The notes: a model not told the origin generated them from the letters alone. DNA of 48,788 bases from Streptosporangium canum (GCF_900113865.1 NZ_FOQY01000048.1:1-48788); one strand, 5' to 3'. Positions 39,768 to 48,140 are shown, counted from the first letter of the stretch. Made by a program: numbers and translations.

Positions 39768-40160
39768 TCAGCCGCCGACCAGCGGGACGAGCTTGATGAA
39801 CGACACGACCGGGTCGACGGTCAGGTCGATCACCTCGGACAGGTCGTCGATCTGACGCTCCCCGACGAGCAGCAGGAACCCGTTGCGCTGGAACGCCCGC
39901 TCGGCGGCGTCCGCCTGCTTCTCCCAGTCGATCCGCCGTCCCGCGCCCATCCGGTAGCCGTTCAGCTCCACCTCGGCGTCCACCGGCCGGACCAGGCCGT
40001 TGAACCGGGGAGCGGGAGCGGCGTTGTAGCGGGCGACCTCCTCGCGGACCCGGAGCCGGACAAGCTCCCGCGCCGAGATGTTCTCCGGCAGGTCGGGGAG
40101 CGTGAACTCCTCTATCGGCTTTCCCGTCGCGGTCTCGTCCCGGAAGGTGACCGTTGCCAT
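39768..40160 (-). CDS. Small protein (130 aa) paired with the DUF4132 protein
   Basis: The protein begins MATVTFRDETATGKPIEEFT and contains SARELVRLRVREEVARYNAA, RRIDWEKQADAAERAFQRNG and LVGERQIDDLSEVIDLTVDP; the final VVSFIKLVPLVGG is hydrophobic. It is mostly helical and soluble. Tight spacing (2 bases) to the DUF4132 gene points to a joint function, for instance as subunit or substrate. I know no domain name that I could support. The region upstream (40161-40438) is shared with a divergent lipoprotein gene. Confidence 0.75.
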   Translation of the reverse strand: MATVTFRDETATGKPIEEFTLPDLPENISARELVRLRVREEVARYNAAPAPRFNGLVRPVDAEVELNGYRMGAGRRIDWEKQADAAERAFQRNGFLLLVGERQIDDLSEVIDLTVDPVVSFIKLVPLVGG

Positions 40161-40325
40161 CTCTCACAGCTCCACACGTCATCGGAATCGTTGTGGTGAT
40201 CATCAGTACCAGCCGGATCCGACAGAAGCCGGCGTCCTTATCCCGGCACCGCCTCCGGCAGGGCCCTGCCCCTTGCTGAGGACAGCCCCGGCGTTTTCCG
40301 AGGACAGCCCAGGCGTTCAGGTAAA

Positions 40326-40383
40326 CGTGAATGCCGGGGCCGCCTGCTTCCCACCGTGAATGCCGGGGCCGCCTGCTTCCCAC
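40326..40383. repeat. 29-bp perfect tandem duplication
   Basis: CGTGAATGCCGGGGCCGCCT, then GCTTCCCAC, occurs at 40326-40354 and again at 40355-40383. A looser pair of 22-bp units (GAGGACAGCCCCGGCGTT / GAGGACAGCCCAGGCGTT) lies immediately before. Confidence 0.85.
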
Positions 40384-40438
40384 GGAGTGCTCCCCGCGCA
40401 TTTCCATTCGTGCGGTTTTCCTGGAAGATGAATGGCCT

Positions 40439-41467
40439 ATGAGATCGATGCATAAATCAAACGCGCACACGGCCGGATCACTGCTCGCCCTGGCTTTTCT
40501 CACCGGCGGGGCTCTGGCCGGATGCGGCAGCGAGCCACCGCGGGAAGACGTCTCCGTGGCCGCAGTCGCTTCAGCGATCTCCGCGACTCCGGCCCTCCCC
40601 ATGCCGGGCATCTCAAGCGGAGCGCCCGTCGCTCCGAAGATCGAGGAGCCACCGGTGGACGCCATTCCTCGCATCTCCAGTAGCGAGCGGATCCCCATGC
40701 CACTGGATCCGTACATCATCTCCATGAAGGATCTCAGGACCATCGACATCGCCCGGGACATCAGGGCGGCCGTCTGCATGAAGTCCCTCGGCTTCACGGA
40801 GTGGACCGCCGGCACGGTACGCACCTGGGATCCGGAGAATGACAAGGAATACGATTACCTGGAGTACATCGACCCGGTAGCCGCCGCGAACTCGGGCTAT
40901 CCGCGCACACAGCCCGACCCGAAACTCCTCTCACCGAAAACCCCTGCCGGCGACAAACGTCGGCCCACCGGGGAGGAAAGGGCTGCGTTCAACGGAAGCG
41001 CCTCGCAGACCTCTACCGGTCGCGCCGTCCCGGAGGGCGGATGCTCCAAGGAGGGCGCGCGCGGGATCCGCGACGAGGCCATCGAGCTCCCGGTCGACGC
41101 GCGCGCCCTCGCCGTGAACTCACGGATCTCCGCCCGGCAGGACAGCCGGGTGACGGCGGCGCTCGCCGCCTGGCGGTCCTGCATGGAGAAGAGCGGTCTG
41201 CGGTACCCCGATCCGGTCATCCCCCGGCAGAACCCCGAGTGGGCCTCACGCAAGGCGGACGCCCCGGCCGGCGCCGAGGAGAAACGGGTGGCCGGCACCG
41301 ACGCGACGTGCCAGCGGGAGGTCAACCTCGTCGGCGTCTACAAGACCGTGCGCGCCGCCTACGAGGAACGCCTGGTGGCGGCGGACAGGGAGAAACTGGC
41401 CGCGGCCCGGCCGATCATGGAGGCCTGGGTCAAAAACGCCGAGGCCGTCATCGCCGCCGCCGGGTAG
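40439..41467 (+). CDS. Lipoprotein (342 aa), unknown function
   Basis: A lipoprotein signal is clear: MRSMHKSNAHTAGSLLALAF, then LTGGALAGC with Cys29. A Pro/Ser linker follows, and then the mature domain with WRSCMEKSGLRYPDPVIPRQ and ATCQREVNLVGVYKTVRAAYEERLV, where cysteines (about 110, 213, 258 and 299) may pair. The AVCMKSLGFTEW and WRSCMEKSGL elements repeat a C-M-x-x-G pattern, as seen in many uncharacterised actinomycete surface lipoproteins. The function is unknown. The ATG is preceded by a weak GGAAGA. Confidence 0.8.
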   Translation: MRSMHKSNAHTAGSLLALAFLTGGALAGCGSEPPREDVSVAAVASAISATPALPMPGISSGAPVAPKIEEPPVDAIPRISSSERIPMPLDPYIISMKDLRTIDIARDIRAAVCMKSLGFTEWTAGTVRTWDPENDKEYDYLEYIDPVAAANSGYPRTQPDPKLLSPKTPAGDKRRPTGEERAAFNGSASQTSTGRAVPEGGCSKEGARGIRDEAIELPVDARALAVNSRISARQDSRVTAALAAWRSCMEKSGLRYPDPVIPRQNPEWASRKADAPAGAEEKRVAGTDATCQREVNLVGVYKTVRAAYEERLVAADREKLAAARPIMEAWVKNAEAVIAAAG

Positions 41468-41576
41468 TGCGGTGGCCCGGCCTGCTCCCAGCAATATCGG
41501 ATAAGTATGCATTATTCACTCCTTAATACGCCCATTAGGTAGCTAGAGTGAAATAACTAAAAATGGGGCGAGGGGA

Positions 41577-43550
41577 ATGGTGGAGCCGATGCCGTCGGGA
41601 ACGGGGCCTGTGTCGCCGGACTTCACCGGGATCGACCCCGACCTGATGCGGGGCTTCGTCACCGCCCTGGAACGCGGCCGCGACGTGATCGGCGAGCAGT
41701 CCGAGAGAATCCGCCTGCTGCTCGCCACGGCCGAGGTGTCGACCCTGGGACTGCGGCCGATCCAGGAGATCGAGGGCTGGATCGACGACGCGCTCCCGGG
41801 ACTGCGTAAGCGCAACGAGACCATCCAGGCGAGCGACGATCTGGTGCCGTGGCTGCCCGGCTCCGGGATGGTCGGCTACGACGAGGGCAAACACGCCTCC
41901 CCCGCCGAGGCCCAGCGACAGGGCACGGCCCTGGGTAGGCGTTTCCTCGCCATCGAGCCGGTGGACACGCCCTGGTTCGGACGCCCCTCCTCCGACGACT
42001 ACCGGCGGATCGTCAAAGAACTGGCCGCTCACAAGAACGACGCCGCCTTCACCGCCGCCTTCTTCGCCGCCCTCGGCACCGAACGCACCATCGGGCTCCC
42101 CGTACTCCTGCGGAAGAACCTGGACTCCTCACGTCCCCAAGCACCCGCCGCCCCCATCCGTCCCGACGACGAGGTGCTCCGTGCGGTCAGCCAGGCCTTC
42201 GGCACGGCGGTCACCGCGGGATCGCGTGTCCCGGGCTTCGCCAAGATCAAGGACGCGATACGGAACGCGGGCCCCAAGGCGGGCCCGCTGCTGAGCGGAG
42301 GGAAGTTCCCCGCCGAGTGGCTGACGGACGTGGTGCTGAAACAAGGGCTGGCCGATCCCAAGAAGATCGGCCCGGGCTTCCTCTACGCCCTGGGCAACAA
42401 CCCGGCCGCCGCGCGACAGGCGATCGCGGCGATAACCGGGCCGTACGCCAAGGACCAGTCGAAGCTGAAGACGTTCCTGAAGAACTTCAACGATTACGCG
42501 GGCGGCAAGCACATCAGCGGGGACGACAAGAAGGACGCCTTCGGGCGCATGCTGGCTGCGGCCTCCGGTGCCTACGACGAGGAGGACGGCAAGCACAGCC
42601 AGGAGTCCGCCGCGTTCGCGTTCACCGTGATGACGACGATGGACGATCTCAAACTCGGCAAGGAGGTCCGCGTCCACCTGGCGGAGATCGCCGGCGCGTA
42701 CACCACCGAGATCACCGAAGGCGCCAACATCGGCGACGCGAACATGACAGAGGACAGCGCACTGAAGCCCTCGACCTCGGCGTTCGGCATGAAGTCGGCG
42801 TTCACCCTGAGCCCGGAGGACACCTACCGCTTCCTCAAGCTCTTCGCCGACTCGGCCGAGAACCTCGCCCCGTTCGACGAGGGGATGGGACGCTTCTCCG
42901 AGAAACTGATCGCCGACGCGTCGGCGACGACCCGGCGGACCGGGGACGTCGAACGCCTGGACAAGGTGTTCACGGCCCTGGGCAACGTGCGCGGCTTCGA
43001 GCTGGCCGCCGTCACGAAGGTCCAGGGCAACCTGGACATGATCGACAAGCAGCGGGACGACCTGGTGGCGTTCCTCCGCGACACGGCCATCGGAGCGACG
43101 AGCACGATACCGGGGCAAGCCCTGAGCATGAGCCTCGGCTGGCTGGCGCTGAGCACCTCGCTCTCCGCCAAAGGCGCCTTCGGCGGGGACGACGAGACCC
43201 GGGTGGACCGGGCCGACAAGGAGGACGACCTCGCGACGCTCAGCCGTCAGCACACATACGCACAGGTGCTCATGGCCAACGGCTTCGCCCCGAAGGTGAC
43301 CCCCGCCGAGTTCCAGGCCACCTGCCCACCCGGCGTGGCCGTCGCCGACGCACAGGGCAACCTCAGACCGTTCTCCGAACTGATCAAGCAGGGGAACAAG
43401 GGGCTTGAGGCGTTCGAGAAGTGGACCATCGCCAATGGCATGGGGGGCAAGGACGAACTCTCCCTGGGGGATCTGTCCAGCGCCATGGCAGACCGATTCG
43501 AGAGCCGCAACAAGCGAGGGAGGGAACGAGGTCTGGCCTTCGACAGTTAA
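41577..43550 (+). CDS. DUF6571-like large protein, WXG100-type N-terminus
   Basis: 657 residues. The first 80 are helical with a heptad look (GFVTALERGRDVIGEQSERIRLLL, then IQEIEGWIDDALPGLRKRNETIQ), as in ESX/WXG100-like proteins. The long remainder is helical with one hydrophobic stretch near the end (TIPGQALSMSLGWLALSTSLSA). Length and arrangement match actinomycete DUF6571 proteins, which are probably type VII secretion-related; this is a judgement from memory of the family. ATG 41577 directly follows GAGGGGA. The upstream region (41468-41576) is AT-rich and likely carries the promoter. A WXG100-like small gene lies close by at 44082. Confidence 0.7.
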   Translation: MVEPMPSGTGPVSPDFTGIDPDLMRGFVTALERGRDVIGEQSERIRLLLATAEVSTLGLRPIQEIEGWIDDALPGLRKRNETIQASDDLVPWLPGSGMVGYDEGKHASPAEAQRQGTALGRRFLAIEPVDTPWFGRPSSDDYRRIVKELAAHKNDAAFTAAFFAALGTERTIGLPVLLRKNLDSSRPQAPAAPIRPDDEVLRAVSQAFGTAVTAGSRVPGFAKIKDAIRNAGPKAGPLLSGGKFPAEWLTDVVLKQGLADPKKIGPGFLYALGNNPAAARQAIAAITGPYAKDQSKLKTFLKNFNDYAGGKHISGDDKKDAFGRMLAAASGAYDEEDGKHSQESAAFAFTVMTTMDDLKLGKEVRVHLAEIAGAYTTEITEGANIGDANMTEDSALKPSTSAFGMKSAFTLSPEDTYRFLKLFADSAENLAPFDEGMGRFSEKLIADASATTRRTGDVERLDKVFTALGNVRGFELAAVTKVQGNLDMIDKQRDDLVAFLRDTAIGATSTIPGQALSMSLGWLALSTSLSAKGAFGGDDETRVDRADKEDDLATLSRQHTYAQVLMANGFAPKVTPAEFQATCPPGVAVADAQGNLRPFSELIKQGNKGLEAFEKWTIANGMGGKDELSLGDLSSAMADRFESRNKRGRERGLAFDS

Positions 43551-43551
43551 C

Positions 43552-43995
43552 TCAGGACTTCGGAAGGCACTCGGTCTCGCCCCGGACCCCGTACTGCCCG
43601 TTTCCCGGCGACTCCAGGATGATCACCGTCTTGTATTTATCGCTGGCGAGCCGGATAGGGGCATTTCCTCGGTCTTCGGCAATCCGATAAGAAGCCACCC
43701 GAGAGAGCGCCCCAAGCAGGAGGTCATTGAGATTGTCCGGTCCACGTTGCTCCGCTGAATCCCTGCCGACAGCCGCGAAGGTCCTCTTGGCCTTGCCCTC
43801 ACCACAGGGAATATCGCGTCCCCCTGAATCGGTGATTCGGACATCCAAAGCATGGCGCTCTTTCATCAACTCGGTGATATGCGACTTGAGCGTCTCCCCC
43901 GCCTCCGCCGCCGTGGGACCGCTATCCCCACACCCGGACATCACCAGCAACACCACCGCACACCCCATGACGCCGCGCCGTACAGAACATGCCAT
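43552..43995 (-). CDS. Small lipoprotein (147 aa), intact member of a duplicated pair
   Basis: MACSVRRGVMGCAVVLLVMSGCGDSGPT is a lipoprotein signal with lipobox VMSGC. The mature domain has two more cysteines (DIPCGEGKAKRTF and ETECLPKS), probably a disulfide, and the end NAPIRLASDKYKTVIILESPGNGQYGVRGETE. The function is unknown. An internally deleted copy with the same promoter is found at 48141-48431. The gene runs towards the DUF6571-like gene with one base between the stop codons. Confidence 0.8.
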   Translation of the reverse strand: MACSVRRGVMGCAVVLLVMSGCGDSGPTAAEAGETLKSHITELMKERHALDVRITDSGGRDIPCGEGKAKRTFAAVGRDSAEQRGPDNLNDLLLGALSRVASYRIAEDRGNAPIRLASDKYKTVIILESPGNGQYGVRGETECLPKS

Positions 43996-44046
43996 GAATT
44001 CCTCCAGGGCTGGCTGATGTGCCGTAGATCCAATAATGTCCAATGA
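43936..44046. repeat. Copy 1 of a duplicated signal-peptide/promoter segment
   Basis: This 111-base stretch (signal-peptide codons plus the upstream region) matches 48321-48431 closely. CGTAGATCCAATAATGTCCA is identical in both, and the similarity ends at CAATGA. Confidence 0.85.
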
Positions 44047-44081
44047 AAGCGCCGTTGTATCCGCATCCGTAGAGGAGATAT

Positions 44082-44372
44082 ATGAATCCTCGTCCGGAGG
44101 ACCTGGTGCCCAACCCGCGGCGTCAGGTGTTGGAACAGACGTTGGCGGAGGTCAGGGCGCGGGTCGCCATCCTGGAGGCGGCGCTCGACTCCGCCCACGG
44201 CCAGTTCACCGGCCAGTCGGTGTGGGTGGGGCCGACGGCCCGGCGGTTCGCCGAAGACCTCACCGCCCGCCGCGTACGGCTCCGCCAGGCGGCCAAGGCC
44301 CTCGTCGACGCGCTCGAAGAGGAGCTCCGCTCCGTCCCGGCGAAGGTCCCGCCTTCCGCCGCACGACCCTGA
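44082..44372 (+). CDS. WXG100-like small protein (96 aa)
   Basis: A helical protein, with LEQTLAEVRARVAILEAALDSA, then SVWVGPTARRFAEDL, then a second helix RRVRLRQAAKALVDALEEEL. The W-V-G turn between two helices fits the WXG100 (ESX secreted or partner) plan. GAGGAG precedes the ATG. Together with the DUF6571-like gene 0.5 kb away it suggests a small type VII secretion-associated group, although no ESX core gene lies in the window. Confidence 0.65.
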   Translation: MNPRPEDLVPNPRRQVLEQTLAEVRARVAILEAALDSAHGQFTGQSVWVGPTARRFAEDLTARRVRLRQAAKALVDALEEELRSVPAKVPPSAARP

Positions 44373-44392
44373 CCCATCAGAAAGGGGCAGAT

Positions 44393-44941
44393 ATGGCATT
44401 CGAGAGCTGGCAATGGATCAACGAGCCTGGTGAGTGGGCCGCGGTGGGAGAGGGGGTGCGGGTCGTGGCGGGCGCTCAGACCGACCTGTGGCAGAAGACG
44501 CACTACGGATACTCTTTCGACACCGGCCACATGTTCGGCCGCCTGGTCTCCGGGGACACTCGGGTGACCGCGACCTTCGACGCCGACTACGCCGAGCAGT
44601 ACGACCAGGCGGGAGCCGTACTGCGGATCGACGAGGAGAACTGGATCAAGGCGGGCACCGAGTTCGTCGACGGCGCCCTGCAGCTCAGCGTGGTGGTGAC
44701 GCGCGGTTTCTCCGACTGGTCGGTGGTCCCCGCGCCGGGCACGCCCACGTCCGTGACCATCGATCTGGAACGCGCCGGGGACGCCGTGACAGTCCGCTAC
44801 GGCTTCGACGGCGCGGAACCGGCGCACATGCTGCGGCTGGCCTATTTCCCGCCGGAGGTGCCCGCCCTCGCCGGGGCGATGTGCGCCGCCCCCGTGGGCA
44901 AGGGCTTCGAGACCCGCTTCAGCCGTCTGTCCGCCACCTGA
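44393..44941 (+). CDS. DUF1349 (concanavalin-like) protein
   Basis: 182 residues of a beta-jelly-roll protein: WQWINEPGEWAAVGEGVRVV, then YGYSFDTGHMFGRLVSGDTRVTATF, DQAGAVLRIDEENWIKAGTEFVDGALQLSVVVTRGFSDWS and VRYGFDGAEPAHMLRLAYFP. This is the DUF1349 pattern (DQAGL-type line and W-x-K-x-G-x-E). Such proteins resemble regulation-of-enolase/YesU proteins and may bind carbohydrate. No signal peptide is present. AAAGGGG precedes the ATG; the gene follows the WXG100-like one by 20 bases and is likely cotranscribed. Confidence 0.85.
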   Translation: MAFESWQWINEPGEWAAVGEGVRVVAGAQTDLWQKTHYGYSFDTGHMFGRLVSGDTRVTATFDADYAEQYDQAGAVLRIDEENWIKAGTEFVDGALQLSVVVTRGFSDWSVVPAPGTPTSVTIDLERAGDAVTVRYGFDGAEPAHMLRLAYFPPEVPALAGAMCAAPVGKGFETRFSRLSAT

Positions 44942-45064
44942 CGCACCTGCCGGGCCTTCCCGCGTCTCATGTCATCGGCGAGCGGGGCCGGCATGTGCAC
45001 GGTCGGCTCGCGTAAGGGTCCTGGGATGAAAGGCTGGATAAAGGCACCGCGGACTCGCCGAGGG

Positions 45065-46099
45065 TCAGCGACGCGGGAGGACCAGTTCGGCGTAGACGGC
45101 CCGGTGGTCGGTGTCCGGAAGCCGGTGCACGCCGAACGATCGGACGCCCGCGCGCCGGTCGGCCAGGATGTGGTCGATCGTCACGGTGGGGATGCCGAAG
45201 CCGTTGAACTGCCGCGACCGGAACGGCCACGTGGTCGTGAGGCCGTCGCCCGTCGCGCCGGCGGCGTCCCGGTAGCCCGCACCCAGCAGGTCGCGGATCC
45301 GGGCGTGGTCAAGGGTGGCGTTGAAGTCCCCGGCCAGCACCTGTACGGCACCGCCCGGCCGGGGCAGCGCCGCCAGGCCGTCCGCCCAGCACGGGTACCC
45401 CGTCTCGTCACTCGGGGCGCAGGGATGCACGGACACGACGCCGACGGGTCCCGCCCCCGGCACCTCCACAGTGGCCACCGTCTGGCCGAATCCGTACTCG
45501 ATGGCCTGCCCCGGCGTGATCGCGTGCCGGGCGTAGACACCCGATCCACGCGGCCCCTCCAGCGCGAGTTCCGCCTTGTACGGCAGGAGCGTCGCCAGCC
45601 CCGCCTGCCGGAGCCCTTCGGCGGCCGATGGCGTCAGCTCCTGGAGGGCGAGGACGTCGGGGCGGAGCCTCCGCACGAGATCGACGAGAGCCGACGGAGG
45701 GACTCCCCCGACCTCCAGGTTGGCGGAGAGGATCCGTAACGCCGGACCCGAGGATGTCGTCCGGCCGCCGTCCGGCAGCGCACGCGGGACGACGCACGCC
45801 GCCAGCGTCGCGGTCACCGCCAGGCTCGCGGCCAGCGCGGCCCACCGTCTCGACGCCAGCGCGACGAGCGGGGCGACGACCGAGGCGAGGGCCACGTAGG
45901 GCGTGAACGCCACGAGCTGCACCCACCGGAAGTGCACGTCGGCGGGGATCAGCCGGAGCACCGCCCACACCGCGAACGGTGACACCACCAGCCAGGCGAG
46001 CACGCTCACCCAACGCCGCCTCCGGCCCCGCGGGACCACGGCCGACTCGGCACTCACCGGTGAGACCGTCGTCACCGTGGTGATCTCCTCGTCATGCAT
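45065..46099 (-). CDS. Membrane-anchored endonuclease/exonuclease/phosphatase family protein
   Basis: 344 residues: three membrane helices at about 30-115 (WVSVLAWLVVSPFAVWAVLRL, WVQLVAFTPYVALASVVAPL, LAASLAVTATLAACVV), then an EEP domain facing outwards. Catalytic landmarks are ILSANLEVGG (Asn), DVLALQELT (Glu metal ligand), VLAGDFNATLDH (Asp/Asn), TIDHILADRRAG and DTDHRAVYAEL (last Asp-His). It would be a metal-dependent phosphodiesterase, perhaps an extracellular nuclease or lipid phosphatase, as in other actinomycete membrane EEP proteins. The start is ATG 46099 (MHDEE). Confidence 0.88.
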   Translation of the reverse strand: MHDEEITTVTTVSPVSAESAVVPRGRRRRWVSVLAWLVVSPFAVWAVLRLIPADVHFRWVQLVAFTPYVALASVVAPLVALASRRWAALAASLAVTATLAACVVPRALPDGGRTTSSGPALRILSANLEVGGVPPSALVDLVRRLRPDVLALQELTPSAAEGLRQAGLATLLPYKAELALEGPRGSGVYARHAITPGQAIEYGFGQTVATVEVPGAGPVGVVSVHPCAPSDETGYPCWADGLAALPRPGGAVQVLAGDFNATLDHARIRDLLGAGYRDAAGATGDGLTTTWPFRSRQFNGFGIPTVTIDHILADRRAGVRSFGVHRLPDTDHRAVYAELVLPRR

Positions 46100-46617
46100 G
46101 ATCCAATCCTGCGGTACGGAGGACGGCTGCGACGGCCGATCGGACAACCCACAACGCCGTTTCGTATATCCACGGAATGAAGGACACAGCAGGCCTTTTG
46201 AACACCATCGAGGCAGAGCCGACATCAAGCAAGCGGAAGGATTAGTTCAGATCCGGCCGGTATTCGGGCGGAACGGCGACCCATCGATGAAGCACGGTTC
46301 TCACCGCGCTTGAGGAGCTGTTGTCCAACAACAGCGTTGGACATGTGCGACGACCTAACTATTATGAGTAGTGTGCGGTTGGGTACGAACCGCGAAGTGC
46401 GGCCGGGCTTCCCGCCGCATGACGGGCGCCCGGCCGTCGCGTTTCAGTCGCATCCTCCGGGCCTGTCGATTCTCACCCGCGTCAGCGCCGCCCCCATCGC
46501 CTCCGCGTAGGCGGAAGTACGGCCCAGCACCTGACCCGCCACCGCTCCCACAACGATGTCCGCCCCACGCTTGAGGACTACGTCAGATCCGGCCGACGCT
46601 TGGGCCTGGAGGCGTTC
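46100..46617. other. About 500 bases with no supported gene
   Basis: Both strands carry short open stretches of protein-like composition. The best is on the minus strand, in frame directly after the stop of the MazF-like gene, with VLKRGADIVVGAVAGQVLGR ending at TGA 46444; it has no start codon of its own and may be a remnant. On the plus strand TATTAT near 46360 can be a -10 box. A pair of alternative hairpins lies at 46316-46343. Confidence 0.4.
46316..46343. promoter_or_regulatory. Two overlapping inverted repeats that exclude each other
   Basis: GCTGTTG (46318-46324) can pair with CAACAGC (46329-46335), or TGTCCAAC (46322-46329) with GTTGGACA (46336-46343). Both are perfect and share bases, so only one can form at a time. 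It may be an operator, an RNA switch or the end of a lost mobile element. Confidence 0.5.
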
Positions 46618-46989
46618 TTAGTCGGTGAGTCCCATGTAGGCGAACAGGTTTTCCTCGATCAACAAGACGACCTGAGCCGGCAGCTGTCCCAGGTAATCGC
46701 CGAGCTCTTCCTTGAGGAAAGGCTGGGCGCAGACCGTCCGTATCCAGCACTTGCTCGGCAGGTTGCCGACTCCCTGAGCGAGCTTGACGCAGTATTCGGT
46801 CTTGAGCGTGGTGGCGGTCGACGTGGGGACGACGTATACCAGGGGCCAGGAGGTCTGCTCGTTCTTCGCGTCACCGCTGAGAACGATCACTGGCCGTTTC
46901 GGGTGGAAGTTGCGCTGGTCATTGGGGGGCATCGTCAGCGACCGATCGGACACCAGATAGACGCCACCCTTGCGGATGGATCCCTTCAC
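46618..46989 (-). CDS. PemK/MazF-like toxin of a Panacea toxin-antitoxin pair
   Basis: 123 residues. IRKGGVYLVSDRS and FHPKRPVIVLSGD are the first strands of the MazF/PemK fold (usual form RGDIYLV and RPVLVLS); LVYVVPTSTATTLKTEYCVKL is the central PLTS-like strand; KCWIRTVCAQPFLKEELGDYLGQL corresponds to the DQxRTVxxxRLxxxxGxL end. It would be an mRNA-cutting ribonuclease. The first four bases overlap the DUF4065 gene (ATGA), so it is the second gene of the pair, neutralised by its neighbour. Confidence 0.82.
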   Translation of the reverse strand: MKGSIRKGGVYLVSDRSLTMPPNDQRNFHPKRPVIVLSGDAKNEQTSWPLVYVVPTSTATTLKTEYCVKLAQGVGNLPSKCWIRTVCAQPFLKEELGDYLGQLPAQVVLLIEENLFAYMGLTD

Positions 46990-47630
46990 CGATCATCCAG
47001 GATCTTCGCGTTGGCTCGTCGCAGACCGTCTCTGGCCTCCAGGAACTCCGTTACGAGCGCGTCACCGACCCCTGGGTCGTCCTGCTGCGGAGGCCTGGCT
47101 CCACGCCGCGATCGGAACCGCTCCCGGAGCACCGCCACCTGTTCGCGGCGACGCGCCCGGTTGAGATCGAGCAGCGCTCCCCGCTCGCCACCCGCCCGAG
47201 CCTCGACCATCGGAGCAGTCTCATAGGAGAGATCCTTCAGGCCGGTCGCGCTCCTGCCTCCGTACAGACGGACCACGTTCCGCACGCACTCCATGTCGGC
47301 CACGTTGAGCGGATCCTCGATGTCGACGGTCAGGGAGAGCGCATGCGAGCCATCCTCCGCGCTTCGCGTGTCGCGGCGCTCCACCAGCTCGCTCTCCATC
47401 ACCCATTCCTCGGCCCGGACGAGCGCGTGGTCGTAGGGGCCGTAGTCGTCCCATCGCCAGGTGGCCCCGCTGAACTGCGTGCGCCCCGACTCAATGGCAT
47501 CCAGGTCGGCGAGATAAAGAAGCCGCACCAGCTTCGCCTTGGTGATCTCGATGTGCGTTTCGCGGGCCGCCTTCAGCACCGCGAGCACGGCGCCCGCCAG
47601 GGGATTGGGCGATTCGAGAGGTCTGCTCAT
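46986..47630 (-). CDS. Panacea (DUF4065/SocA-like) antitoxin
   Basis: 214 residues. ITKAKLVRLLYLADLDAIES at about residues 27-46 is the Panacea/DUF4065 signature (KLxKLLYLADW), and FSGATWRWDDYGPYDHALV the second motif (Y-GP-Y). Panacea proteins neutralise many unrelated toxins; here the partner is a MazF-like protein read from an overlapping frame. A long C-terminal helical part (LNRARRREQVAVLRERFRSR) may hold the toxin-specific region. ATG 47630 (MSRPLES) is used; an 11-codon extension is less likely. Bases 47631-47820 hold no gene. Confidence 0.85.
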   Translation of the reverse strand: MSRPLESPNPLAGAVLAVLKAARETHIEITKAKLVRLLYLADLDAIESGRTQFSGATWRWDDYGPYDHALVRAEEWVMESELVERRDTRSAEDGSHALSLTVDIEDPLNVADMECVRNVVRLYGGRSATGLKDLSYETAPMVEARAGGERGALLDLNRARRREQVAVLRERFRSRRGARPPQQDDPGVGDALVTEFLEARDGLRRANAKILDDR

Positions 47631-47820
47631 CACCGTGCCTCCCCAGATCCGTCCCAATGCCACCGTACTTCTCGTCAGTCGCTTCCAGCGGTGATCGTCT
47701 GCGGCCTGCCGTCAATGAGAACGACGTCGCATCGTGAAGTAATAATTACAGTGAGCTATGACATTGTCAGTCGATCGCAGCATCAGCCCCAGCGCGACCA
47801 TCAGGCGGTCGGCTCATTGC

Positions 47821-48132
47821 TCAGGCGATCGGAGACTTGCCCATCGGACCCCCAATCGGGTCGTCCAAGGCGGTGATCAGGCGGGACCGGTGCCCGAGCC
47901 GGTGACAGACCGTCCCCGCGATCGAGACCCTGCCGCCCGGGCCACCCGATACCGCGACCACCGGCGTGATGCCGCGTCGCCCCCAGGTACGCGCTTTGGG
48001 TGGCCTCAGCAGCGTGCGGCCGCATTCGTCTTCGAAGCAGACCCACGCACCCAGGTCCGCCGCGGTCTTCCCACCGTCGGCCACACCTGCTCCTTCCACA
48101 CCGCGACCACTCCCTCTTCCCTCACGCCACAC
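47821..48132 (-). pseudogene. IS630-family transposase fragment
   Basis: About 80 codons resemble the second half of the DDE domain of IS630 transposases: WVCFEDECGRTLLRPPKART, WGRRGITPVV, then GGRVSIAGTVCHRLGHRSRLI. The first DDE aspartate half, the helix-turn-helix start and the final glutamate region are missing. It is flanked by low-similarity sequence without clear inverted repeats, so it is a decayed remnant. Confidence 0.8.
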
Positions 48133-48140
48133 ACCACGAA

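Noticed and set aside
39766..40845. N-terminal extension of the DUF4132 protein to 1177 residues
   Set aside because: The extension runs through the 130-residue gene in another frame and the intergenic region; ATG 39765, two bases after the preceding stop, is the natural start.
46371..46574. Plus-strand 67-codon ORF after the alternative hairpins
   Set aside because: Composition is Arg/Pro-rich shadow sequence, and the opposite strand is equally open; no support for either.
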